Source: CBDCCV01 sp965215025
GTDB taxonomy: Bacteria; Bacteroidota; Rhodothermia; Rhodothermales; Salinibacteraceae
Reading direction: 5' to 3'
NCBI GenBank assembly: GCA_965215025.1
Contig: CBDCCV010000002.1
Location: 434,001 to 498,000 of the forward strand
DNA: 64,000 nucleotides
In this document: positions 8,050 to 17,414 of the stretch, one piece after another
How positions within the stretch are numbered: the stretch's first letter is position 1
Layout of the letters: the number at the start of each line of letters is the position of its first letter
The notes under the pieces: generated by a model
What the model was told of the DNA's origin: nothing
The model's input: only the letters and a program-made list of their open reading frames with translations
Database searches by the model: none
Made by a program: the position numbers and the translations under genes

Positions 8050-8151
8050 ATGAAGAACGAAGCCAACGAAACACGCAAGCCGTACGTCGAGCCTGAGCTG
8101 GAGCGCCACGACACGCTCCCCGAAGTGACGGGCTTCAGCGGCAGCTTGTAA
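8050..8151 (+). CDS. Candidate RiPP precursor peptide (lasso-type leader with very short core)
   Basis: This 33-codon gene starts at ATG 8050, 5 bp after the B2 stop, and ends with TAA at 8149-8151. The peptide contains KPYVEPELERHDTLPEVTG, which matches the lasso leader pattern Tyr-x-x-Pro-x-Leu (Tyr12, Pro15, Leu17) followed by a Thr (Thr27) at the usual penultimate leader position. If cleavage follows Gly28, as the Thr(-2) rule suggests, only FSGSL remains. That is too short for a 7-9-residue macrolactam ring and contains no Asp or Glu acceptor. Ser30 and Ser32 are the obvious sites for the neighbouring HPr-kinase-like enzyme. Its position between B2 and kinase genes, and a strong terminator 27 nt downstream, fit a highly expressed precursor. 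Precursor status is inferred from motif and context. Confidence 0.75.
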   Translation: MKNEANETRKPYVEPELERHDTLPEVTGFSGSL

Positions 8152-8177
8152 GCCGCGGCTTTTCGTCGTGCGTATGT

Positions 8178-8219
8178 GCCGGGCGTGCGTTCTTGCAGAA
8201 GAGCGCACGCCCGGCTTTT
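8178..8219 (+). terminator. Strong hairpin with T-rich tail after the precursor gene
   Basis: GCCGGGCGTGCG (8178-8189) pairs perfectly with CGCACGCCCGGC (8204-8215) around a 14-base loop and is followed by TTTTG and then another T-rich stretch. It sits 27 nt after the precursor stop and before the kinase gene, so it probably acts as a partial terminator that favours precursor over kinase transcript. It also argues against a kinase start codon at 8176, inside the stem. Confidence 0.8.
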
Positions 8220-8259
8220 GTCATCGCTTTTTTGCCCGATCCCGCGCCGCTCCTTTTCC

Positions 8260-9312
8260 GTGCGCACGCATTACCGCATCACAGAAGACGTCGCCGTTCG
8301 GCTGTGCTGGGCGGAGCCGGTGCTTGGCGAGGCCGCGCGCGCGGCGTTCCAGCAGTTCGGCCTCGAAGAGGTGACGCTCGAAGAGATGAACGCGGCGCTC
8401 GGGGCGAGGCCTCCTGCCACCATCCATCTTCTGGCGAGCGAGGCGCCGCCCGAAGCGCCGCCCGAGGCCGAGCCGGTGGCCGCGTTCGACGACGCCCCGC
8501 TGAGCGCCTACCGCGCCGGCAGCCTGCTCTTCCTCGTCGGCGCGCGCGCCGTGGTCCGGCTCGACCCGGCCGCGGGCACGGCGGAAGCGCGCATCCACGC
8601 CCCCGCCGACGCCGAGGCGTTGCGCCGCCACGCGCTCGGCGCCGGGGTGATGAGCCTGTTCGTGCTGCTGCGCCACCGCCAGCTGTTCCCCATGCACGCC
8701 GCCGCGCTCGCCCATCCGCAGACGGGCGCCGGCGTCCTCTTCACCGCCCACAGCGACAGCGGCAAGTCCACCCTCGCGTGCAGCCTCGTACGCCAGGGCT
8801 GGCGCTACCTCTCCGACGACTCGATCCTCCTGCGCCTGGCCCCCGCCGCAGCCGACGGCTCCGAGGCCGGCCCCGTCGAGGCCATGGCCTTCCGCCGCAA
8901 CTTCACGCTCGACACCGAGGCGCGCGGCTTCTTCCCCGAGATCGCCCAAGCGTGGAGCGCGCTCCCCGGTCCGGAGGAAAAGTGGGCCGTGGCGATGGCG
9001 GATCTCTTTCCCGGCGGCGCGGCGCGGCGGTGCGTCCCGCGCCTCATCGTCTTCCCCGAGATTGCCGAGGGCGAGGAAGAGAGCACGCTGCACCCAGTGC
9101 CGCGCGTCGAGGCCATGCATCGGGTCCTGAGCCAGTGCGCACTCGTGACGCTCGAGCCGGAAGCGGCGCCCGCGCACCTGGACATCGCCCGCCGCCTCGT
9201 GGGGCAGACGCGCCACCTGCGCCTGAGCGCCGGGCGCGACGTCATCGACCGCCCGCGCCGCGTGGCTGCCCTCCTCGAAGAGGCGCTCATGGGCGCCCCG
9301 TCTTTTTCGTAG
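8260..9312 (+). CDS. HPr kinase/phosphorylase-like protein of the RiPP cassette
   Basis: From GTG 8260 the product has 350 residues. The C-terminal half has an HPr-kinase-type P-loop, FTAHSDSGKSTLACSLVRQG (Gly168-Lys169-Ser170-Thr171), and the acidic pair LSDDSILL (Asp186/Asp187). A preceding conserved patch MHAAALAH is typical of the small-molecule/peptide kinases of this fold. The N-terminal half resembles no known domain. Homologues in lasso clusters (for example the paeninodin kinase) phosphorylate a serine of the precursor, so the adjacent peptide with Ser30/Ser32 is the likely substrate. The start is uncertain: an upstream ATG at 8176 lies inside the terminator stem and would add 28 unconserved residues. 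No sugar phosphotransferase genes are nearby, so a role in carbon catabolite control is unlikely. Confidence 0.8.
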   Translation: MRTHYRITEDVAVRLCWAEPVLGEAARAAFQQFGLEEVTLEEMNAALGARPPATIHLLASEAPPEAPPEAEPVAAFDDAPLSAYRAGSLLFLVGARAVVRLDPAAGTAEARIHAPADAEALRRHALGAGVMSLFVLLRHRQLFPMHAAALAHPQTGAGVLFTAHSDSGKSTLACSLVRQGWRYLSDDSILLRLAPAAADGSEAGPVEAMAFRRNFTLDTEARGFFPEIAQAWSALPGPEEKWAVAMADLFPGGAARRCVPRLIVFPEIAEGEEESTLHPVPRVEAMHRVLSQCALVTLEPEAAPAHLDIARRLVGQTRHLRLSAGRDVIDRPRRVAALLEEALMGAPSFS

Positions 9313-9316
9313 CTTT

Positions 9317-9422
9317 GAGAAACTGTTTAGGATTTCCGAAAGGGCTTCTATTTCCCCCTGGCCCCTTCAAAGGGGGAATCCTCCGCTGCCGGGTAGAGCA
9401 TTTTGAAATCTCAACAGTCTCT
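9317..9422. repeat. MITE-like element, copy 1
   Basis: This 106-bp intergenic segment is bounded by GAGAAACTGTTTAGG on the left and TCAACAGTCTC on the right, imperfect terminal inverted repeats. It has an internal palindromic core, CCCCTTCAAAGGGG. It matches, with substitutions and small gaps, the reverse complement of 60801-60890. It separates the kinase and PqqD genes without interrupting either. No target duplication is clear at this copy. Confidence 0.65.
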
Positions 9423-9467
9423 GATCTTTTCGCAAACGCCTTCTGTCTCAACCTCATCTTCTGCGCC

Positions 9468-9737
9468 ATGCCCGCCGCCACGTGGACCCCGAACCCGGAC
9501 GTCGTCTTCACCAAGCTCGACGACGAGGAGGCCGTGCTGCTCCATCTCAAGACCAAAGAATACTTCTCGCTCAACGAGACGGGCGTGCTCATCTGGGAGC
9601 AGCTTGAAGAGAAGGCCGACCTGGAGCGCATCGCCGCGGCGCTGGCCGAGGCGTACGCCATCGAAGAGGCCGAGGCGCGGGCGAGCGCGCGGCGCTTCTT
9701 GAGCACGCTCGAAGAACGCGGCCTGGTGCACGGGTAG
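9468..9737 (+). CDS. PqqD family RiPP recognition element protein
   Basis: The 89-residue product has the PqqD/RRE winged-helix pattern: VVFTKLDDEEAVLLHLKT, then KEYFSLNETGVLIWEQLEE and the helical tail ADLERIAAALAEAY. PqqD-type proteins bind leader peptides and hand them to processing enzymes. In lasso systems the equivalent B1 protein presents the leader to B2. It is the last gene of the cassette and is separated from the kinase by the MITE-like repeat. The size fits a stand-alone RRE. The ATG at 9468 is preceded by no strong ribosome binding site, but it starts the conserved region at the proper distance. Confidence 0.9.
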   Translation: MPAATWTPNPDVVFTKLDDEEAVLLHLKTKEYFSLNETGVLIWEQLEEKADLERIAAALAEAYAIEEAEARASARRFLSTLEERGLVHG

Positions 9738-9760
9738 CGAGTGCCCGCCGCTGCGCGTCC

Positions 9761-10483
9761 TTAGCGCACGTGGATGAGCTGGATCGTCTCCTGTGCCGCG
9801 TCGGTGGTGAAGCGGCAGAGGTAGAGGCCGGGCGGCACGGGCTGCCCGGAGGCGTCGGTGCCGTCCCAGACGACCTCGAAGCGGCCCGGAAAGCGCCGGT
9901 CGTCCACGAGCGTGCGGACGCGGCGGCCCAAGACGTCGTACACCACGAGGCGCACCCGGAGGCCGGTGATGCGGTTCTCGGGGACGTCGTAGACGATGGT
10001 GGCCTGCTCGCGGAACGGGTTCGGGTAGCTCCGCATCAGGGCGAACTGCGCGGGCAGCGGCACGATCTCGCTCGTGAAGATCTCGTAGGCCACCTCTTCG
10101 CCCACTTGCAGCGTGTTGGCGATGATGAACTCGGCGTCCGACCCCGGCGGCCCCTGCACCGAGAGGGCGACGTAGTTGTCGTCGGCGTCCGGGCGGAGGA
10201 AGGTGGCGACGTTGAGCGTGATGTCGCCGTTTCTGGGGATGGGGAAGGCGTTCTGACCGCGCGCGGCCTCGGCCGGGTCGGCCACGAGCTTGAACTCGAA
10301 GCCGTTGAGTTCGACGAAGACGCGCTCGGCGCCGCGGTTGTCCACATAGAAGAGCGTGTCCTCGGGAATGAGTTCGTAGCGGTCGTCCTCGCCCTGAGCA
10401 AAGGTCTCGGCGGCGGGGAAGAACGCGAGGAGAAGCGCCACCAGAACGGCGGCGAGGCAGGCGCGCGAAACGCAGGGGTTCAT
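9761..10483 (-). CDS. Secreted protein with type IX secretion (Por) C-terminal sorting domain
   Basis: The 240-residue product begins with a signal peptide (about 1-30, ending AAETFAQ) and ends with a T9SS type A sorting tail. The tail contains MRSYPNPFREQATIVYDVPE, then LVVYDVLGRRVRTLVDD, WDGTDASGQPVPPGLYLCRF and a final IQLIHVR. The central 90 residues form an uncharacterised beta-rich domain (VDNRGAERVFVELNGFEFKL and following). T9SS cargo crosses the outer membrane through the Por machinery and is released or anchored at the surface. No Por genes are in the window. Its 3' end lies 23 bp from that of the PqqD gene, convergent. The function of the domain is unknown. Confidence 0.85.
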   Translation of the reverse strand: MNPCVSRACLAAVLVALLLAFFPAAETFAQGEDDRYELIPEDTLFYVDNRGAERVFVELNGFEFKLVADPAEAARGQNAFPIPRNGDITLNVATFLRPDADDNYVALSVQGPPGSDAEFIIANTLQVGEEVAYEIFTSEIVPLPAQFALMRSYPNPFREQATIVYDVPENRITGLRVRLVVYDVLGRRVRTLVDDRRFPGRFEVVWDGTDASGQPVPPGLYLCRFTTDAAQETIQLIHVR

Positions 10484-10603
10484 CGGGACGGCGTTGTGGC
10501 GGAGCGGGAGGTGCGGATGAGGCAGGCGTGCAGGCTAGAGCAATACGGACTGGAAAAGCGTGCAGGCCGTGAAGCGGTAAGGGCAGCACAAGAGTACGGC
10601 AAA

Positions 10604-10647
10604 ACAGAAGAGGCGGGCAAGTCCGAAGACCTGCCCGCCTCTTCTGT
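10604..10647 (-). terminator. Perfect 16-bp hairpin, terminator of the large T9SS gene
   Basis: ACAGAAGAGGCGGGCA (10604-10619) pairs perfectly with TGCCCGCCTCTTCTGT (10632-10647) around a 12-base loop. On the minus strand the stem is followed by TTTTGCC. It lies about 40 bp beyond the stop of the 10688-12943 gene and is the most convincing intrinsic terminator in the window. Confidence 0.88.
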
Positions 10648-10687
10648 ATGCTTTCAGCGCTCAGGATGGGCTGAGCGTGCGCGGCGT

Positions 10688-12943
10688 TTAGCGCACCACG
10701 GTCATCTGCTGCGAGGCTGTGAAGCTCCCCGCGCGCAGGCGGTAGACGTAGACGCCGCTCGGCAGCGGCGCGCCGCCGTCGGAGCGCGTGTTCCACTCGA
10801 CCTTGTAGGACGAGGGCGCCATCTCGCGGTCTACGAGCGTGGCGACCTTGCGGCCCAGGACGTCGTAGACTTCAAGACTGACGTGCGCGGCCTCGGCCAC
10901 CTGAAACGCGATGGTCGTCTGCGCGGAGGCCGGGTTCGGGTAGTTCCCTTCGAGCGCGAAGCCTGAGGGCACGCCCGAGGCCACTTCGGTGATCACCGGG
11001 TCGCAGCGCGCCGTCAGCCCCTCGCCGTTCTTGACCGTGACGATGATGGTCACGCGGCGGTTCTCCGGATCGGCCAAGGCGCCGCCGAACGTCACCTCGG
11101 AGACCTCCTCCTCGTCGAAGCTAATCATCTCACCCTCGGAGAGGCCGGAGCCGGAGGAGCCGTCCTCGGCCGAGTAGAAGCCGTCGAGGTTCTTCAGGCG
11201 CGTGAACGTGATCGAGGCGATGCCGCTCTCCTCATCCATAGCCGAGGAGGTGATCGTGGGCGGCTCGGCGTCGCGGTCCACCTCGATCAGGCCGCACACC
11301 GGCGGCGTTTGGTCTTCGCCGTCGCCATCGTCTTCGCCTTCGATCTCGACGTCGATCTCACAGGTGTTCCCCGCGCCGTCGGTGCCGACGACGGTGCCGG
11401 AGCCGTCCATCTCCGCGTCGATGAGCGAGACGGAGTAGCCTACCACCGGGTCGCCCGGCGTGAACTCGTCCACGCTGATTTCGAGGTTGTCGCTCTCGGC
11501 GCTCAGCTCGACGGAGAAGACGCCGGTGTCGTCCTCGGTCTCGTTGTCGGAGACGGAGCCGAAGAAGGTGTCGCCGTCGAGGCTGCCTTCGCACACGGGC
11601 GGGTTGTCGTCCTCGCCGTCATCCCCGTCAATCCACGTCTTGGTGGCCTCGTTGGAAGTGATTGTCTCTTCCTCGCTGCCGACGAAGGAGGCGACGATGA
11701 CGTCGGTTCCGGTCTCGGTGCTCGAGTAGGTGAAGAACGCTTCGCCGTCTGCGTTCGTCGTTGCTGAGGAGGTCGTTCCGGCGTTCGGGCCGGAGGTGAT
11801 CTCGAAGTCCACGTCCACGTCTTCGAGGGGGTCGCCGTTGTCATTCTGCACGGAGGCCGTGAGCGTGTGCTCGGTGCCGACGGGGTTCTCCGCCTCCACG
11901 GGCGTGAGCAGGACGTCCTCGCCGACGATGGCCGTGGCGCCCTGGATGATGAAGGCGGCGAAGAAGATGTTGTCGTCGTTCGAGGGGTTCTGCGTCGTCA
12001 CGTCGATCTGCGAGTCGCCGTCGTCGATGAGCGGGTCAAGCGTGTACAGCTCGTCGTCGTAGCGGGGATCTCCGTCCTCACGCTGGAAGGGGTCCGGCGG
12101 GTTGGCCGGGTCGTCGCCGATGCCGCCCACGGTGATGAGCGCGCCGTTGGCATCCTCGCCGTCGTCGTTGCCGCCGGCGGCGCTGGTGAGGCGCTCGCCG
12201 TTGACCTCGATCTGGCTGTCCTGCGTGTCGAACCCGCCCTGGAAGCTGAACGAGATGCCCAGCGACATGAGGATGCTCTGCTCCGAGCCGTCGAACGGCT
12301 CGGCCAGCGTGATGGCGAAGCTGTCGCCGTCGGGGTCCTGCGCGCCAAAGGACAGCACGATGGTTTGCGGCTCGGTCTGGTTGGGGTCGTCGAAGACGAC
12401 GGCCAGGATCGCGCCATCGACGCTGGAAGAGCCGTTCGGCTCGCTGACCTGGAGGTCAACAAGGCCGGCCGGCGCCCCGTCCACGATGGGGGCCACGATG
12501 TCCGTGACGTCGGTGTAGCCGCTCTGGCCGCCCTGCCCGAAGTTGAAGGGGATGTCAACGATCTCGCTCCAGGAGAGCGCGTTGCCTTCGAGCGAGACGT
12601 CGCCGTCGTTGAGCGCTCCGCCAAAGGGCGTGGTGGCGGCCAGGAGATAGGCCACGCTCACGGTTGCGCCCTCGGGCTTGTCAACTTGGATGGTGCCGCC
12701 ACCGGCGGCGTTTGTGCCGAGGCCGTCAATGGAGAGGGTGAGCAGGCCGGACTCCGAGTAGAAGGGCGCCAACTCGTCGCCCTCCATCTGCTGAGCCATC
12801 TGCAAGTTGTTGGCGGCGCGCTCCGCAGAGGGCGGAAGGGTGCCAGGGATCAGCTCCTGGGCTTGAGCGGGAAGGGCTGCAACGAGCCACGCCAACAGGA
12901 GCGTCAGGGTAGCCGTGCGGCGGGTTCTGTACAAGGCTTTCAT
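10688..12943 (-). CDS. Large acidic secreted protein with Ig-like domain and T9SS sorting tail
   Basis: The 751-residue product has a signal peptide (1-29, ending ALPAQAQ), then a very acidic, Asp/Gly-rich body. Around residues 340-445 there is a bacterial Ig-like (Big-1/invasin-type) domain, recognisable by EHTLTASVQNDNGDPLEDVD and the later TTNADGEAFFTYSSTETGTD. Asp-rich stretches such as GEDDGDGEDQTPP separate further beta domains. The last 80 residues are a T9SS type A tail (GNYPNPASAQTTIAFQVAEA, LEVYDVLGRKVATLVDREM, SGVYVYRLRAGSF, QQMTVVR). It is probably exported and surface-attached or released, perhaps as an adhesive or structural protein; this is inferred from architecture. The high Asp content suggests calcium binding or salt adaptation. 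It is monocistronic, with a strong terminator downstream. Confidence 0.87.
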   Translation of the reverse strand: MKALYRTRRTATLTLLLAWLVAALPAQAQELIPGTLPPSAERAANNLQMAQQMEGDELAPFYSESGLLTLSIDGLGTNAAGGGTIQVDKPEGATVSVAYLLAATTPFGGALNDGDVSLEGNALSWSEIVDIPFNFGQGGQSGYTDVTDIVAPIVDGAPAGLVDLQVSEPNGSSSVDGAILAVVFDDPNQTEPQTIVLSFGAQDPDGDSFAITLAEPFDGSEQSILMSLGISFSFQGGFDTQDSQIEVNGERLTSAAGGNDDGEDANGALITVGGIGDDPANPPDPFQREDGDPRYDDELYTLDPLIDDGDSQIDVTTQNPSNDDNIFFAAFIIQGATAIVGEDVLLTPVEAENPVGTEHTLTASVQNDNGDPLEDVDVDFEITSGPNAGTTSSATTNADGEAFFTYSSTETGTDVIVASFVGSEEETITSNEATKTWIDGDDGEDDNPPVCEGSLDGDTFFGSVSDNETEDDTGVFSVELSAESDNLEISVDEFTPGDPVVGYSVSLIDAEMDGSGTVVGTDGAGNTCEIDVEIEGEDDGDGEDQTPPVCGLIEVDRDAEPPTITSSAMDEESGIASITFTRLKNLDGFYSAEDGSSGSGLSEGEMISFDEEEVSEVTFGGALADPENRRVTIIVTVKNGEGLTARCDPVITEVASGVPSGFALEGNYPNPASAQTTIAFQVAEAAHVSLEVYDVLGRKVATLVDREMAPSSYKVEWNTRSDGGAPLPSGVYVYRLRAGSFTASQQMTVVR

Positions 12944-13216
12944 GGGAGCACCTCAAGGGGGAGGGATAGGAAGAGGGCGCAAATGCTTACAGCGCACAAG
13001 CGCTCATCACACGCGAACGCCCACGTGCATAGGGATACACGAGTGGGGCGCTCACCCTCTACCATGTGGAAACGGGGCGCAGAAGGGGTCATCCCAATCT
13101 GCTTGCGGGTCGAAGTGCGCCAGAAGCGCAGCCGCAAGGCGCTGTCTGGCGCACCACCCGCCGGGAGAAAAGCGCGCTCTGCCCAGGGGGGGACTGAAGG
13201 AAACGCCTCGGCGCGC

Positions 13217-14317
13217 TTACTCTTCGGGCTGGTACCCCTTCGGGACGAGGTCGGCGAGCTTCTCGAAGGCGAAGTAGCCGTACTGCACGGCCCCGTACGG
13301 CTCCAGGATCTCGCCCGCGCGGTCCACCGTCACGGCGCCGTCGGAGAGTTCGAGCATAGAAACCTGCGTGGCGGGACCGTAGCCGGAGAGTCGGTACGGC
13401 GAGCGCGCAAACGCCGGCTCGGCCTCTTCATCGAGGTAGGTGATGACGAGCCGCCCGCGAAAGCGCAGCCGCGCGTGCGTCGAATCCTCGCCGGCGCGGA
13501 CGAAGCGCGACGGGTCCACACGCCGCTCGCGCCCGTAGCCGCTCGGGCGGAAGGGGTCGTCGCGTTGGTGCGTGACGAGGAAGCCTCCCTCGCGCGTGCG
13601 CCCGGCCAGCAAAGCGCGCAGGAAGTGGCGCAAGGAGCCACGGTAAGCCCGCTCGCGCGCGGCGGCCCAGCGCGCAGCCTCGGCGCTGTCGGCAGGTTGA
13701 AGCTCCTCGAAGAGCGGCTCGCCGTCCCAGCGGATGCGGGCGCCGCTCGAGAAAAATTCGTCCAGGAAGTACGTGATGCGATAGCCGAGTGCGCGATTCT
13801 CGAAGCGGAGCGGCTCGGCGGCGTGCGCGTCAAGCTTGCCCCACCACGCCGCGTCAAAACGCACGGCCTCCGGATTGGAAAAGCGGACGGAGTCGGCGCC
13901 GGCGGAAACGCCCACGAAGCGCTGCCGGAACGTGCGCAGGCGCTTCGGCCACTTCCGGTCGCGCTCGGCCTCGACGGCCACAGCGCCAACGGCGACGACC
14001 TCCGGCACCAAGCGCAGCGTGAGGCGGTACGCGCGCGGCTCTGTGAGCAGCGTGTCGCTCGCAGCCACGCTGTAGCCGACCATCGAAGCCGCCACGCGCT
14101 GCACGCCGAGCGGGACGCCGCGCAACGCGAACCGCCCGCTCGCATCCGCCACGGTGCCGCGTGTGGTTTCGGCAAGGAAGACGTGCGCGCCGGGGAGCGG
14201 CCTGCCCGTCTCCGCATCTACGACGATGCCGTGGAGCGCCGCACGCCCGACGTGTTGCGCGTGCGCGCCCGTCGCCAGCAGCAGAGCGAAGACGAGGAAG
14301 CAGCAAGCGCGGCGCAT
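13217..14317 (-). CDS. Secreted protein with N-terminal CarboxypepD_reg-like domain
   Basis: The 366-residue product has a signal peptide (1-20, ending TGAHAQ). A carboxypeptidase regulatory-like beta sandwich follows at about 25-110 (LHGIVVDAETGRPLPGAHVF, GTVADASGRFALRGVPLG). The remaining 250 residues include RKWPKRLRTFRQRFVG, a pattern shared with Bacteroidota proteins that start like TonB-dependent receptors but lack the barrel. No plug or barrel motifs are seen, and the protein ends without a sorting tail (PKGYQPEE). It is probably periplasmic or outer-membrane associated. The regulatory-like domain is confidently recognised; the rest is of unknown function. The 273-bp gap between its stop and the start of the T9SS gene shows no further gene. 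Confidence 0.8.
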   Translation of the reverse strand: MRRACCFLVFALLLATGAHAQHVGRAALHGIVVDAETGRPLPGAHVFLAETTRGTVADASGRFALRGVPLGVQRVAASMVGYSVAASDTLLTEPRAYRLTLRLVPEVVAVGAVAVEAERDRKWPKRLRTFRQRFVGVSAGADSVRFSNPEAVRFDAAWWGKLDAHAAEPLRFENRALGYRITYFLDEFFSSGARIRWDGEPLFEELQPADSAEAARWAAARERAYRGSLRHFLRALLAGRTREGGFLVTHQRDDPFRPSGYGRERRVDPSRFVRAGEDSTHARLRFRGRLVITYLDEEAEPAFARSPYRLSGYGPATQVSMLELSDGAVTVDRAGEILEPYGAVQYGYFAFEKLADLVPKGYQPEE

Positions 14318-14335
14318 GGCTCTTTTTAGAAGCAG

Positions 14336-14451
14336 TTATCGGGCTGCGCGGATGGCGTCTACGGTGGAGGCGTCTTCAAGGCTGGAGACGTCACCGGGGT
14401 CCTCGCCGAGGTAGGCCGCCCGGATGACGCGGCGTGTGACCTTGGCGTTGC
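14336..14451 (-). pseudogene. Duplicated 3' remnant of the AMP-dependent synthetase gene
   Basis: On the minus strand this stretch encodes [20 protein letters not shown] and on to a TAA stop at 14338-14336. It matches the last 37 codons of the acyl-CoA synthetase gene at 15252-15367, differing at only four amino acids and about ten bases. Homology stops abruptly at 14451, next to the toxin gene. It retains the catalytic-lysine neighbourhood and the stop codon but has no start, so it is a remnant. Most of the base differences are silent, which suggests that it diverged as a functional gene tail rather than as a recent copy. Confidence 0.85.
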
Positions 14452-14464
14452 CTGGCGGGAGCGC

Positions 14465-14920
14465 TCATTCCAGCGAAAAGTAGAAGCCCGCCTCGCGCAG
14501 CCGGTGCAGGGCCGTTGCGAGATCGTCGATCAGGCTCTCCTGTGCCCCTTGCTTGAGCAAGGCCACCGTGCCAACGACAGGCAGGCCTCGCTCCAGAGCC
14601 GTCCGTCGTGCCCGCTCGTCATCGAGGATGAGGAAGGCGGCCGACTGCTCGCCCGCCAGCACGATAGCTTCGGCCTCGCCCTGGCCCAGCGTGAGCTTGA
14701 GCGCACGGACGGCGCGCCTGTCTTTTACCTCGCGCGTTTCTATCCACGTGGCCGCGCGGACCTCCTCGGCGCCGGGGCGCCCCGCGCCGCGCACGACGAC
14801 TTCGTGAAACACAGCCGGCGGCAGGAGCACGCATCCGAAAAGCGCCTCCAGAAGGGAGAGGTGGCCTATCTTGCTGAGCGCGATCAGGCACGAAGCATCC
14901 GCGACCACGACTTTACCCAT
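14465..14920 (-). CDS. DUF3368 PIN-like toxin of a toxin-antitoxin pair
   Basis: The 151-residue product begins VVVADASCLIALSKIGHLSL, with the first PIN-type acidic residue at Asp8. It has further acidic positions at Glu40, GQGEAEAIVLA (Glu82/Glu84) and LILDDERAR (Asp100/Asp101). This is the DUF3368 branch of PIN-fold ribonucleases, which are nearly always paired with UPF0175 antitoxins. The antitoxin gene lies directly upstream, its 3' end overlapping this start by 8 bp, so the pair is translationally coupled. All acidic positions are present, so the nuclease is probably active. RNA targets are unknown. Together with its antitoxin it occupies the interval between the acs-type gene and the duplicated acs tail. 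Confidence 0.88.
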   Translation of the reverse strand: MGKVVVADASCLIALSKIGHLSLLEALFGCVLLPPAVFHEVVVRGAGRPGAEEVRAATWIETREVKDRRAVRALKLTLGQGEAEAIVLAGEQSAAFLILDDERARRTALERGLPVVGTVALLKQGAQESLIDDLATALHRLREAGFYFSLE

Positions 14921-15179
14921 CGGAAAGGCGGGCCAGGTCCTGGCTTAGGTCCTCGGCGGAGTACGGCAGGGAGATGCCGAGGCGGCGGTTCATGTCGTAG
15001 AACTCCCAGTAGCTCATCTGGCCCATCTCGCAGGCCTGGCCGAGCGAGAGCCGTCCGTGCTCGAAAAGGAAGAGGGCCAGCATACGCCGCGTGTTTTCGC
15101 TGGCGTTCTCGGGCGTAAGCCCCGCCTCGGCCGCTACGGAGGCGGGCAGCTCGAAGGCCACACGCAGGGTCTCGCTCAT
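14913..15179 (-). CDS. UPF0175 family antitoxin
   Basis: The 88-residue product has the UPF0175 pattern: an N-terminal beta strand (LRVAFELPASVAAEAG), then helices containing ENTRRMLALFLFEHGRLSLG and QACEMGQMSYWEFYDMNRRL, ending with ISLPYSAEDLSQDLARLSDG. The central helices form a helix-turn-helix that probably binds its own promoter, while the C-terminal tail would cover the toxin active site. The antitoxin-first order and the 8-bp overlap with the DUF3368 gene are typical of these modules. Normal family length is 80-95 residues. The start is the ATG at 15179; only 72 bp separate it from the stop of the synthetase gene, so a promoter must lie in that gap or the module is cotranscribed with the synthetase. 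Confidence 0.88.
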   Translation of the reverse strand: MSETLRVAFELPASVAAEAGLTPENASENTRRMLALFLFEHGRLSLGQACEMGQMSYWEFYDMNRRLGISLPYSAEDLSQDLARLSDG

Positions 15180-15251
15180 GGCAGGGAGAGGGCAAAGCTG
15201 AGGGAGCAGGCGGTATGCTCAGCCAAAACGCCGGGCAATATGCTCTGGTTC

Positions 15252-17240
<1,989 letters not shown>

Positions 17241-17332
17241 AGGAGGTTCGGACAGCGAGGGGGGAAGGGTAGAGGCGAACCAAGATAAGCCGCCGGTCGT
17301 CTCCGGGACAAGGCGGCGCGCAGGCGGCTACT

Positions 17333-17359
17333 TTTGCTTCCGGCGTGCGCGTATCTTTG
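17333..17359 (+). promoter_or_regulatory. Candidate Bacteroidota-type promoter for the SDR gene
   Basis: TATCTTTG at 17352-17359 matches the -7 consensus TAnnTTTG exactly, and TTTG occurs at 17333-17336. The spacer of 15 bases is shorter than the usual 19-21. The predicted start near 17366 gives a leader of about 50 nt to the ATG at 17415, which has an AGGAG ribosome binding site. Confidence 0.45.
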
Positions 17360-17414
17360 GGAGATGCGGCGCAGCGCAGCACACGTTATCCTCACGAAGT
17401 CTCGGCAGGAGAAG

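Noticed and set aside
8176..8259. Upstream ATG start for the HPr-kinase-like gene
   Set aside because: The start and following codons lie inside a perfect terminator hairpin and do not resemble the family; GTG 8260 is preferred.
11100..11600. Asp-coding trinucleotide runs as a DNA repeat array
   Set aside because: The GTC/GAC-rich tracts follow the acidic protein sequence and are not regular at the DNA level.
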